NCBI GenBank assembly: GCA_029532415.1
Contig: JAQOTA010000035.1
Span: 248,001 to 312,000, forward strand
Direction: 5' to 3'
Origin: Marasmius tenuissimus
Lineage: Eukaryota; Basidiomycota; Agaricomycetes; Agaricales; Marasmiaceae
DNA: 64,000 nucleotides
The notes beneath the pieces were generated by a model. That model was given only the letters and a program-made list of their open reading frames with translations, was not told where the DNA came from and searched no databases. Position numbers and translations under genes: made by a program. Positions 23,548 through 34,124 of this stretch are shown here, piece by piece (positions within the stretch are counted from its first letter, which is position 1; each line of letters opens with the position of its first letter).

Positions 23548-24261
23548 ATGGCCACACAGACCCAAACTGAAATCGAGACAGTGACTTCAACGTCAATGCC
23601 CATCACCCAGGCTCAAGCCCCCACAACATCAGCAAGGAAACTGGAAAAACGGCCAGAGTCACAAGTGACGGACGACAGCGAAGAGAGTAGCTATGCTAGC
23701 ATCAAAGTCCACACTGACTATGAACTAGCGGTCTTGGATGCCAAGGACAAAGTGCTGGACACAGAACATGTCTATGATCTGGCTGCTGAGCAGAACAAAC
23801 CTCAGGAGACGCTTAATGAACTCACAGTAAACGTGCAAGTAGCACAGTACAAACTATCCAAAGCTCAAATGGATAGGAGAAGGGCTAGGACTGCAGTGAG
23901 GAAGCAAAGAGACGAGTCAGATAGAGTAAAGAGGGGGATATTGATGAGAGGAGACCAGATAGGAAATTTGAAGGAAGAAAGTGAAAGAGATGTAGAGGAA
24001 ACGGAGACCATCAGGATTGCAATGCCACAACCCTTACTGGAGTCCAACATAGCGCAAACCTTTCATAACCTGAATACCCAACAACAACCATTAGGATCCA
24101 CGGAAGCCTATGTCCAACAACAACAGGCCCTCCAACAGTATGGCCAGTCGTTGCAGGAAGGTGGCCAGTCAAGTCGGTGTCGCAGACAAACAATGCAAAG
24201 TCAATGTAAGTGTTCAATGGATTTTCTGGGTTTGGGCAAACAAAGTTCTATTCCGTTCTAA
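23548..24261 (+). CDS. Hypothetical coiled-coil protein, 237 aa
   Basis: An uninterrupted frame from a true ATG (context AGGAACAATGGCC) to TAA. The N-terminus is Thr/Gln/Ser-rich, about residues 55-160 form charged, heptad-like helix (ELAVLDAKDKVLDTEH, KLSKAQMDRRRARTAVRKQR), and the tail is Gln-rich with a cluster of Cys. I recognise no domain and no transmembrane or signal sequence. A GTAAGT at about 24206 and a CTCCAG near 24271 could mark an intron that replaces the last 18 or so residues. It may be a host gene or the gag-like ORF of an unrecognised element. Confidence 0.45.
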   Translation: MATQTQTEIETVTSTSMPITQAQAPTTSARKLEKRPESQVTDDSEESSYASIKVHTDYELAVLDAKDKVLDTEHVYDLAAEQNKPQETLNELTVNVQVAQYKLSKAQMDRRRARTAVRKQRDESDRVKRGILMRGDQIGNLKEESERDVEETETIRIAMPQPLLESNIAQTFHNLNTQQQPLGSTEAYVQQQQALQQYGQSLQEGGQSSRCRRQTMQSQCKCSMDFLGLGKQSSIPF

Positions 24262-24702
24262 TGTCTCTCCAGAAGCGCTCCCGAGTCAACTAACTACCCA
24301 ACAAGTGGAATAGCTTCGTATCCTCTGAATACTAATTGTACGGATTGCTTGGGGATCCTTGATGAAAACCCCACTGCTTATATACTCTAGGATGCTCTAA
24401 TTCTACCAAATCGTACAAATATCGAATAAACCATGCCTCGGAGGCATAAACTACCTACTTTGGAATATACTGGGAGAGTTTTGTGTTCAATCTACGCTCT
24501 TGAACCCCAAAGTCAAAACCAACAATTTGCTTCGGAAGTATCATCAGCCTTGAACATTCTTTAACATTCTTTTCTTCTAGGTCTCTCCTATTGGTGGTTC
24601 CATCCTGTCTATCTGCCTCCACAGCATTGATTCTCTGGTTCTAGACTCTTCAATTGTCATAGGTCAACTTGTTCTGTCTGCCTCCAAAGTGTATACTCCC
24701 TT

Positions 24703-25171
24703 TATTACAAATCCACCCACTGTTTTCCCTTCCCTTGGTCCCCGGGTACTTTTTCCCCATGTTTTTCTCTTTATTTCCCATGGTTACATGTTCTCACCAT
24801 CACATTCTGGCCTCCATATCATTACCTGGTACTACCTGGTGTTCCACATTGTTTCCAGATATTTTCCCAGCATACCATATGGTTTCCATCATGACAATGT
24901 TTCCACATGTATCCCTTGATTCTTATCACTTGTTCTTTCATTTTTCCTCTTTTATCTTTGCTCCCATGATATCTCTACAGCTTGGTTCTGTCATATATAA
25001 TCATGGACACTTCTAGATAGTTCGCCAGTCTGACAACTTTGTCTAATAGTGCTTGTTTCCAGCATGTACTATCTTACACTTGCTCTACTCAACTCTATCC
25101 TCTAACCTTCGCACTCTTGATCCTGTTGGGGGCCTGAGGGGTTCTCCTAGTCACTGGCCTCATTCTTGACA
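24703..25171 (+). repeat. Solo LTR, Gypsy type, copy 1
   Basis: Starts TATTACAAATCCACCC and ends CATTCTTGACA, about 469 bp. It is flanked by a perfect 5-bp duplication CCCTT (24698-24702 and 25172-25176). It is related along its length to the LTR at 28228-28694. No primer site or polypurine tract adjoins it, so it is a solo LTR left by recombination. The expected TG start is TA here. Confidence 0.85.
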
Positions 25172-25697
25172 CCCTTTGTCTGAAGCAAAGTACTTGCCTC
25201 CGAAGTGTTACTAGATGCCTATAGCCATTCATAGCCAGGTTGATATCCCTTCTGTAGCCTGGATAGTTCTGACGTTCTGCCATCCATATGGACGCCCCAC
25301 CATATCCAATCTTGGTACCCTGGATACCAGGTGATAGTTCAATTGTTCAGCCAGAACTCCTACTCAATTCTTTGGTACACCATTCCTTTCTTTCTTAGTC
25401 TAGTCCCTTGCCTTCTAGTACAGTTGAGCTCTGTATTTGCTACCAGTGCCAACTATACCCTTAGTACAGTCAATATCTCAATGTACAAGTATGAGGAAGG
25501 TATGCCAATGGTGCAACACCTCCAATCACTTCTCGATCATTGTTTAGCACCCAGTGGCTGGTTCGGATCCATGCCTCCAAAGCGCTAATTTCCTAGTTTC
25601 CGAAGTAAAATTTCCACTTCATCATCAAGTCCAGAGGCCAGTAAAAGCAAGTACTAGGTCTACCCAATTCCTTCCTTACTTTTCCCCCGAGCACACT

Positions 25698-26392
25698 ATG
25701 GCACGCTTGCATAACATTGAAGATCACTTCCACAACTTGCTCTATAGTAAGTCTTTCCATTTTCTAGGTTCCAAGGCGGCTTTCTAACTTCCTCTTCAGA
25801 GTTGTATAAGCTCTGGTGGTATCCAGATGACTACTCCAATGAGATCAAGGAGCGCCACATCATCCTACCCATTCCACTCGATGCAGAACAAGAAGCCATC
25901 CTCAGAATCATCTTCCAGCAGTTCTTCCTCAGTTGCCACAGATCCATCTACTGGGGCTACGTGATTTGTTACAACACAATCCAGGACAAAATCTATCTTT
26001 GTGAGGACACCTTTGACCACTTCATTCCTCACGATGCCAGGTCTGTCATCAACATGGTCGCCGAGTCCATTGCTCGAGTTGGTTTCCTCAACTTCAAAAC
26101 CACTCGTACTCCTGGTGCCGTCAACACTTGGATCAACACCGTCGTCAGTTGTGCCAAGTGCCCAGCGCCTCCAAAGCTTGACTATACCAAGCTCTCATTC
26201 TTCAAGTACTCCCCTGCCATGGGTCGTTGGCTTTCTCAATCCTTCTCTTTCTATAATCCAATCTTATGCGACCCATTCTATACCAATTATCTAGATCATG
26301 AAACCTTCATTGATTCTTATTATCCTGAGGATTCCAATGTAGATGATTACTTTGGTTGGGATGAGGTGGCTCTAGCCAATATGGATGACTAG
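25698..26392 (+). CDS. Unknown spliced gene, 213 aa
   Basis: Exon 1 is 25698-25746 (starts MARLHNIEDHFHNLLY), then a 53-nt intron with GTAAGT donor and CTCTTCAG acceptor, then exon 2 25800-26392 ending in TAG. The join is in frame and the second exon has no stop over 197 codons. The protein is rich in aromatic and acidic residues, with a CAKCP motif in the middle and an acidic C-terminus (DDYFGWDEVALANMDD). There is no signal peptide, membrane segment or known domain. Codon use is richer in C than the surroundings, which fits purifying selection. Without similarity searches I cannot name a function. It sits among the 13-bp motifs and between two solo LTRs but is not part of either. Confidence 0.6.
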
Positions 26393-28227
26393 CGTAACCC
26401 GCAGTATACTTAGTATACTTGAATCAATCATGCCTCCGAAGTGAGGCCTTGACCTTATACCAAGCTTCTGAGGCTTGACTTAGTCTCACTTTCCAACCAT
26501 CCATGCTTCTGCGGTGACTTCCCCTGTCTAGCTCTACTAGTATGGGTCCTCATCAAGTCATTTATTATTCTAATTCTCAGTACAATGCCTCCGAGCCACT
26601 GGAGATATTCCCTTGAAATGACTACAGGTCCTAGTTGTGCCTCCAAAGTGATATTCCCTTCAGTTATATAACTCCTACAGTTTTCAGAGATAAGGAGAGG
26701 CACCTCCAAGGTGCTATTCTCTCCTTATGCTAGGATCTGAGCCTTCTACTAGCCACTCAGGACTTGCTCTAGTACTCGTATTACCTAGTCATTTCTTATC
26801 TATTTTAGGCTAAAATTGCACAAAAACAAGGCCCCAAAGCTGCTTTTTAATAGCAGGCGCTACACCAGATGTAGTTTTTGGGGGTTCTAACGGGTTTTGG
26901 GTAAGTTTCAACCATATCCTAACTGCGGTCTGATAGCCTTACAGCCACCTGCAATTGTGTAAACACGTTGTGGAACTTGTACCAAGGTACAACACTCTTC
27001 AAATTCACTACTATTGGATCGGCATATTTTACTTACACCGATCCATTGTACCTAGGTCTCAACCCTTCCAGTATTTTGCTGATGCATTTTCATTAATACT
27101 ATAGCTTCCTTTTGCCCTTTGTGAGTAACAAGCACTGCCAGGGTACCCTTGAAATGCCAAACGTACTTCTTCTGTGATGAGTGATGAGAGGGAAAAAGCA
27201 ACACTGAATAAGGAGGACTAAGTAACTTGACAGTCACTGTGTGATTGATTGACAATTGGCAAGTCTGTACTGTGCCTGCAATGTGCTAAATGTATCTTTG
27301 AAGCAATAAGCTCCAGCAGATGCTCCGGGATTGACCATTTGCACCCCCTCTTGACCACTTACACCACCCACCCTTACTTACACCATATGGGCCTCAGATG
27401 CACCCAAGTTCCCCAGATACACCACCCAAAAAGATCATGTGTTAAGGCGGTGGTGGTGTAAGTAGTCTCTAAAAGTGGGGCAAGGTAAATTAGATGATGT
27501 CACCCCAAGTACACCATACTTTCCCTTGCAGACAGGCAAACAGATAAAGGGCCAAAAATAAAACCCGTTTGGAGTCTGTAGTGTAGTACAGATTGTTTGG
27601 ATGTCAGATACCCAGAAAATGGTACAAATTTGCCTTTTATTCGGTTGTGTTTCACTAAATATGATATGCTCACGGATTTATCTTGGAGTTGTACTACTGA
27701 AAGAAGAACAAAAAAAAAGTTATATCCGGCCATGCAGAAAGATGATCTTTTGGTACAGCCGAAAGGTAGCCAAGAAAGAAGGAAATCCGGAGTTCCTATG
27801 CATGTACAGATATGGGTCCGGATCGTGGAAATCCAGGGTATATCATCTTTCCGGCACATATTTGAACATGTCTGGAACGCCAATATTCTCCCTTGCAGGG
27901 CATCTTTCTGGGTAAACAGATAGATTATGGGATAGCTGTACAGAAATGGTGTAAATGGTGTGTTTCTGTTCTCCTTTTGGCTGATCTGATAGACAATTGG
28001 TCTGGTCATTTATCAGTGGTACTGATATGTACACAAATATTTCAAAGACTTGTACAAATATATGTTCGGATATATTATCAATTTGGGCAGCCACCTGATC
28101 TACCGAACACTGCCGTTTCTGGGTTTCTCTCCGGCTACCTGTCCGCTCAGAGGAAAGGTTGGTGTTTTGATGTGTGTGTCCAACACCATGCCCACTTCTC
28201 CATCTGAGGATTCTCCAAGTCATCTCT

Positions 28228-28694
28228 TGTTACGAATCACCCTACTGTTTTTCCCTTTCCTTAGTCCCAGGTCTTTCTTCCATGATTTTCCCTTCATTTC
28301 ACCTTGTTACATGTTCCCAGCATTGCACTTTGGTTCCCATAGATCATCCCATGATGTCCTTCATCATTCTACATGGTTTCCATCTTGTTACTGATGTACA
28401 AGTTATTCTTTGATGTTCTACTTGTTTCTACAACATTCCTTTGATCTTGATCATTGTTCTTTCATCTATCCTCTTTTACCTTTGTTCCCATGATCATAGG
28501 ACAGCTTGGTTCTGTCATATATACTCATGGTCTCTGTAGATAGTTCCTCAGTCTGACAACTTTGTCACATAGTGCTTGTTTCCAGCATGTACTGTGTAGT
28601 CTATGTCCTACTCACAGTCTATCTACTCTTCTTTGCTCCCTTGACCTTGACAGTGGCCTGAGGGGTTTCCTAGTCACTTGCTGCATTCCTGACA
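28228..28694 (+). repeat. Solo LTR, Gypsy type, copy 2
   Basis: Starts TGTTACGAATCACCC and ends GCATTCCTGACA, about 467 bp, flanked by a perfect 5-bp duplication TCTCT (28223-28227 and 28695-28699). Same family as 24703-25171. Its first bases resemble those of the Gypsy-2 LTR (TGTTACAATTCACCC), which suggests a related chromovirus source. Confidence 0.88.
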
Positions 28695-29105
28695 TCTCTG
28701 TGCTTGGGTTGTCACTTTGCATGATGTTTACTAAGTTCCAAGAATTATTCACCTGTCAGCAATGCAGCGCTGTGAGCAAAGGTAGTTTAGCCTTGAACTC
28801 TGGAATCATTGTTGTATAATGGAAGGTAAGTATAGAAGTAGCATACTACTAGACTACTATCAAAACACTGTTTTCAGATTGCCCAAAAAGGTTTCTAATA
28901 CAACCATGGAGGGTTGGTGTGGGAGTTGAACTTGACACTGAAGCAACATTAAATTGAAACAGTTTGGTGGCTCGTGCTGGACTATGATACTGTAACATGC
29001 TTCCACTTGTTGAATTTCTGGCTCCGGCCCAGGTTCCTGTCCGTATGTGTTGTTATATTACTTTACCCGGTGTCATTTACCATATCTACAACTAGTGTTG
29101 CCAAC

Positions 29106-29190
29106 AGCTCAGCTCAAGCCATGGCTCAAGCCGAGCCGTTGAAGTGGCTCATGAGCTGCTCGAGCCGGCTTGAGCCACTGTGGCTGCTGC
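29106..29190. repeat. Cluster of GGCTCAAGCC-type palindromic words
   Basis: Several overlapping inverted words occur within 85 bases: GGCTCAAGCC, CTCGAGCCGGCTTGAGCC and GTGGCTCATGAGC. The stretch can fold on itself in more than one way. It may be a MITE end or a fold-back. The rest of 28695-29877 shows no gene. Confidence 0.4.
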
Positions 29191-29877
29191 AAGCAGAAAT
29201 CCGTGAAATCACTTGATTTGGGCCAAAAGATCCTGGAAAAGGTGAGTTTCTCGCCTTTTTGAAGATTCTCCAAAATTTGTCACATACTGGGACAATTTGT
29301 ATGACCCCCTGTGACTGGGTGACCATACAAAAAAAATTCGTATGCCCAGGGGCCTGTGACGTGTGATATACAAATCAAGGTCAAAGTCCATACTGAAATA
29401 TACATGTATGCACTTTTTTTACACCGTGACGATCGGAGTACTGGCAACAGGAGGAAAAGGGATATGTTGAACATTGTTGACTTGGGGTCTATTTAAGGTG
29501 AGTAGGCTCTCTCCTTGGTTTTGCTTCGGTTACATTCCTGAAGTGGTGCATCTTGAAAAATCAGGTGCATATGAACCTCATGTGGTGTAAGTAGAGGTGG
29601 GTGGTGTAAGTGGTCAAGAGGGGGTGGACGGCGCAAATGGCATATCCTCCAAACGCTCCAGCAGAGACATTTGAGCCCTACGTGTCGACCGACTTCAATG
29701 CAGCAGAAAGTTCTTGATAATAACTACACCTATTCGATTTGGGGGATAAAGAATTTGTGAGAGTGTTTATACATCAAGACGAATACAAGTACATGAGAGT
29801 ACAAAAACCGTTCCATTCACGACCCGAGAGAATGAAGAATAAATAAAACTATGCATAGCCAACTCGATTGGGCTGAG

Positions 29878-31362
29878 CTACACCGGTGTGTAAGCTGGCA
29901 GAGTCGTAGCGGTTTTCTGCGAACCGTTGGAAGTATGTAATGCTGCGTACCGAGCTCCATGATCCGATTCACCACATGCATGTCCATTGATGACCTCCCA
30001 CTGCGCATAATTCGCTGGCGTCAACGGCTCTACGGGTATGTCTTGCACCGCTCTAAGTGCTGTCGGAGACCATGGCTCCTGTAAAGGTTCACCTGTCCAA
30101 ACTTCAGGTATGGCATTGGGCGACAGTCCACTCCACCTTCCATTGTAAACCTCTCTCGGACCACCCTTCTGCCTCCTCCGCCTTCTTATGAACCAGACTA
30201 GCCCACCAATCGCGATGAGGCCAAGTACACCAGCGAGAATGCCACCCACAGTCGCTCCGACAGGGACAGTTCTCTTCTCTGGTTCCACTAGTTTGTGGTT
30301 GTTCTCCATAAAAAAATGATCGATAAGCAAGAACTGCACTGAACTCAAGTCGCGGGTGCCTTGGGGTCCAGAATAAGAAATGGTCATCTTGTGTTCGTTC
30401 TCTCCCTCAACCAGTTGACTTGTGAAGAGAAGTTGGTTCGTTCGTGCGACCACATCTGCCCGATTTTGGGGCGCGATTTTCGATCCGGGAATAGAGAACT
30501 CTACGCGCGGGCCACTATCGATCTGCCAGGTGCCCGTCGCGTCCTGAAAGAGCTTCTCACCCACCCCGTACGCGTTGGATCCGTAGACGGATACTTTGGA
30601 AGTTCCTAACAAAACGTTGAAAGATCAGATCATCTGAACATGTTCTCGCAAGAGAAGACCCACCATTAAACTTGAATGACATCGATGCGTCTGGTGTTCT
30701 TGTTGCCACTATGTCATCGAAGTCTCCGGGCAAAGTATTCCATTCGCCGGTTGAGTTGGAATAAGAGCAATGATCGAAGTCCCTCCAATCCACCCTCAGC
30801 ACCCGCTGCGTCAGATCTGCGTCATCCAAAGGGGAGTATTCGACTGAATCTAACCAAAAGGCGTCTGTGCTTAAGTTGCCGATTGTGATATTTACGGTCA
30901 AGGTATGTTGGGCTTTGGTAAGCCCCCCTTTCTCGCATAAAACGAGGTTCGTGGTGGCGTAACTGTCGTTGTATCCAAACACCTGAGCATCGACAGATTG
31001 TGCAGAGTTGGCGTCAACCTCGCAACTGAATTGTGGAGAGGAGTCCTGCGAGTCTCTGGCTCCTCTAACCTGGATGAATTCGCCTTTAAAAACGCATGGA
31101 ACAAGGATGGCCGGGATAGGTTGAGCTCGCTGCGATAACATAGTCACAAAGAACCAAACTCACCCTCAAAGATAAACGTGAAGCTTGCCTTGTCGACATT
31201 CGTTCCAGTCAATGTCTGGTTGTATGGCTCCCCGAACGTCTGGACATTGTTGAAATCTGATTGGCCAAACTTCCATGAACTGGCGGTGTCATAGACAATG
31301 CGAGGATCTGTGTTGTCCACCATAATTCGACGAAGGTATTGAGTATTGGTGGAGTTTGTCAT
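29878..31362 (-). CDS. Membrane-protein family gene A, 448 aa
   Basis: Three exons on the minus strand: 31362-31164, 31083-30664, 30605-29878, with introns of 80 and 58 nt (GTGAGT...AAAG and GTGGGT...TTAG), both phase 1. The join is fully open. Two extracellular-looking halves: residues about 10-205 (VDNTDPRIVYD ... VEYSPLDDADLTQRVLRVD) and about 210-310 (second beta-rich domain with HKMTISYSG). A transmembrane helix follows at about 321-346 (GILAGVLGLIAIGGLVWFI) and then Arg-rich RRRRRQK. The cytoplasmic tail is about 100 residues, Pro- and acid-rich. There is no N-terminal signal peptide, so it would insert as N-out, C-in through the helix (inference). Function unknown; the layout suggests a surface receptor or anchor. 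Its closest relatives here are gene B, pseudogene C and fragment D. Confidence 0.85.
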
Positions 31363-33523
31363 GTTCAATTATAAATCCCTCGGCTACAGGGATATGTTCA
31401 CGAGTTGATCGAAATTATGGGGTTGAGGCGTGCAGTGAAGGTTGTGGGACGTTCTCCCACCTAATTTATCTTTTTGAAGCTGGAGTCGATTTGGGAGGTC
31501 TTGGGATGATGGTTCTCCCGTCCTTGTTCTTCAATGAACAGCCTATCGTTGCTAAACTGATTATCCCCTATACTGCGCATTTTGATGTCAGATTCCACCT
31601 GTATGTAACCTGTCATACACGATGGGACCACTGTGACTAAAAAACAGCCACAACGGGAACTTTCCACCCACTTTCTGTTTAAAACTGTCATTTAATATAC
31701 ATGATAGTCTAGGGTAGAAGGTGGGACAAGCATGAGTGTAAACAAGGTGGTCAAAGGTGCCAGGTCCAACGGGCACATCTGATTTGGTATCGTTACACTG
31801 TCCATCGGGCGGCGGGGCCCAATTCCTTTGTAAAGGAACAAGCTCAGTGGCCTGTGCTCGGCTCTCAGTGGCAAGCTGTGAGGATAGCTACGAACCTCCG
31901 CCGGACTTCTTCACAGAAACACCAAAAGATAAGCCAGGGCGGCGAGTACTTCGGTATGCCGGCCCCACGGCGGCATTGATGATTTGATGTTGATGTCTGT
32001 GGTAATGATTCTCACGTTTTCTAACCACATATGATATTTCTGACTGATTGTGGGCAGTATGTGGGCACTGGGCGTTGACTTCAGGGTATTTAGCACCTTC
32101 GAACTTTTGTGTTTCTCCAAAACTTACCAATAAAATCACGTTCAAATCGAGTCTCACACACTTGTACAGAAAGAAGGGGTTATTAGGCCGCCAGTCCCGA
32201 GCCGGGCTGGACCAAATGCCGCTGCCGAGCCAACTGCCAGGGACGGTCTCGACGATCAAAAAAATCAGAGTATGTCGATGCTTGTTCCCATACAGACACT
32301 TCATGTTGATGCTTGTATTTGTGAGGGTGCTTCCTGACTTCTCTATTGCTCAAAATGGTTGTATTTTAATACAAAAACTCTTTCTGTCAGTCACAGTGGT
32401 CCTATTGCATACTGCATTATGAAATGCTACATACAGGTGCAATCTGACATCAAAATGCCCCCAGTGGCTTTGCACTGCTAGCATCTGATTTCAGAAGAGC
32501 GATGGTTCAAATGCGAGTGTACCAGCATAGTGAGGAATGCCAGCGTGTGAGCAATTTACATCCTCATCTATGGCATTGATATAGATAGAGCGGTCTGCCT
32601 TGGGCTATCTTGATCCTTGGGGAACGTTGTACAGCTGTGAGTGACCTTGTATCACTTCAGGAGATCTTGTACAGCTCCGAGATACGTTGTATAACACTGG
32701 GATATCTTGTATCGTTCTGTGCCCGTTCAACTTGTATAGCTTAGACGTTAATTGTGATATCAAGACGTCCCCACTCATTTCCTCCCGGAAGCCTCCATTC
32801 TAGTTCAGTTCAGCCCACACACAATTTCAAGCGAGGCCCAGCGCAGAGGAGTTGCAGCCTTTTCGGTCGCGCGAATATTCGAATCATGTTCTGATATCTC
32901 CTCTGCCATAAAACAAAGATCAGTTTGAGTGCTTTTTCGCCATCTGCGTTGCGTTGCCGAAAGATTCGCCTCGACCGAACAGAAGATGTGAAAAACCTTC
33001 ATCCTGAATCAATAACAACATTTGCTGTTGACTGTGAAACGGGTCATAAAAGACGCGGAAACCATGACTACACCCCTGAAAATTTGGAACGTTGCTGGGA
33101 CTTGCTGGGAATGCCAACCAGTCGGAACGCTGCCGGGACGCCACCGCACTGCTTGGACGGCCATCTGTGAGGCTGCTCGGGATACGGTAGCTTTGAACCT
33201 CTGATCCACTGCTGCTTGAATAGCCTGCTCGACGTAGGTCGCAAGTTGAATCTAGGTGAGTTCGATCGAATGACCCATGCTCACGCATGGGAGGATCTGA
33301 ACAGCTTTACCGCCGGCTCAGCAGTGGCAGGTCAATGACATTTTGCCTCTCATCACGATGACGGACACCTCCTCAACCCCATACCACTGCCATACCTTCC
33401 TTCACCACTTCTCACTCAATCGAACGTTAGACGTCCATACTCTGAGTTATTTTGTTTTTTTTCTCTCTTTCCAATACATGTTCCATGAGTTCTGATTCGC
33501 TAACAGTACGTCTCGGGACACAA
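31363..33523. other. No gene recognised; degenerate short repeats
   Basis: Upstream flank of gene A. From about 32620 to 32722 there is a degenerate tandem pattern of about 21 bases built on (C/G)TTGTA(C/T) followed by GAGATA, four to five units. No coding segment that I can support; the open frames are short and lack start or splice context. Confidence 0.4.
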
Positions 33524-34124
33524 CACTGAGTGCAGGATTGCGTAAGTTTCTGGAGATATGCGAGAGTGATGCTGAGCTTTATGCAGGGAGATTTTAGCAC
33601 AAGTGGCTGAACAAAGGAAGGAAATATTTGATACCGAAAATGGGCAGAAATGGGATAGAAAGGCCAGGTTTGGATTTTATATCAGATCTCTCTCTGATAT
33701 GAACCAAATTTGGTACGAATATCTCTTGCATTTGCCACGAGAATCACACTGGGTGCAGGATCACATGAGTTTTTAGAGATATGCGAGACTGATGCTGAAC
33801 TTTATGCGGGGAGATGTTAGCATAAGTGGCGGAACAAAGGGAAGAGTTATTTGATACCAAAAATGGACAGAAATGGGATAGAAAGGCCTGGTTTGGATTT
33901 TCTATCAAATCTCTCTCACATATGGGCCAAATTTAGTTCAAATATTTCTTGCATGGGCCACGAGAATCACGGTAAATTCTCCCCACATAAGTTTTCACGT
34001 CAATTCTACATTTCTCCCGGAACTTACGGGTCCTTGCACCCAGTGTCACGGTAAATTCTCCTCGCATAACTTTTCATATCAATTGCACATATCTCTCGGG
34101 ACTTATGGATTCTTGCACCCAGTG
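33524..34124. repeat. Fold-back repeat with CACTGGGTGCA ends
   Basis: Two tandem 223-bp units (33524-33746, 33747-33969) are followed by two tandem 79-bp units (33970-34048, 34049-34127). The 79-bp units are the inverted form of the first about 75 bases of the 223-bp unit. The whole therefore starts CACTGAGTGCA and ends TGCACCCAGTG, like the terminal inverted repeats of a DNA element. CAA occurs directly outside both ends. No ORF inside. It looks like a non-autonomous element with duplicated internal and terminal segments. Confidence 0.65.

Larger units (their letters stand above)
24434..26713. repeat. Dispersed 13-bp motif TGCCTCC(A/G)AAGTG
   Basis: At least ten close copies or near-copies lie scattered through this 2.3 kb, for example at 24434, 24528, 24679, 25195, 25572, 26431, 26503, 26585, 26638 and 26700. 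Spacing is irregular (40-500 bp). They flank the 213-aa gene on both sides. I do not see the motif at this density elsewhere in the window. Confidence 0.55.
27335..29640. mobile_element. Widely spaced inverted repeat, possible TIR element
   Basis: The arm at 27335-27404 recurs inverted at 29564-29640, sharing a 30-base identical core (centred on CTTGACCACTTACACCACCC). The 2.3-kb interior has no transposase that I can see and contains the second solo LTR. It could be a non-autonomous DNA element, or two independent inverted copies of a common repeat. Confidence 0.45.

Noticed and set aside
24703..28694. A 4-kb LTR element carrying the 213-aa gene as cargo
   Set aside because: The two LTR copies have different, perfect 5-bp duplications (CCCTT and TCTCT) and no primer site or polypurine tract, so they are independent solo LTRs.
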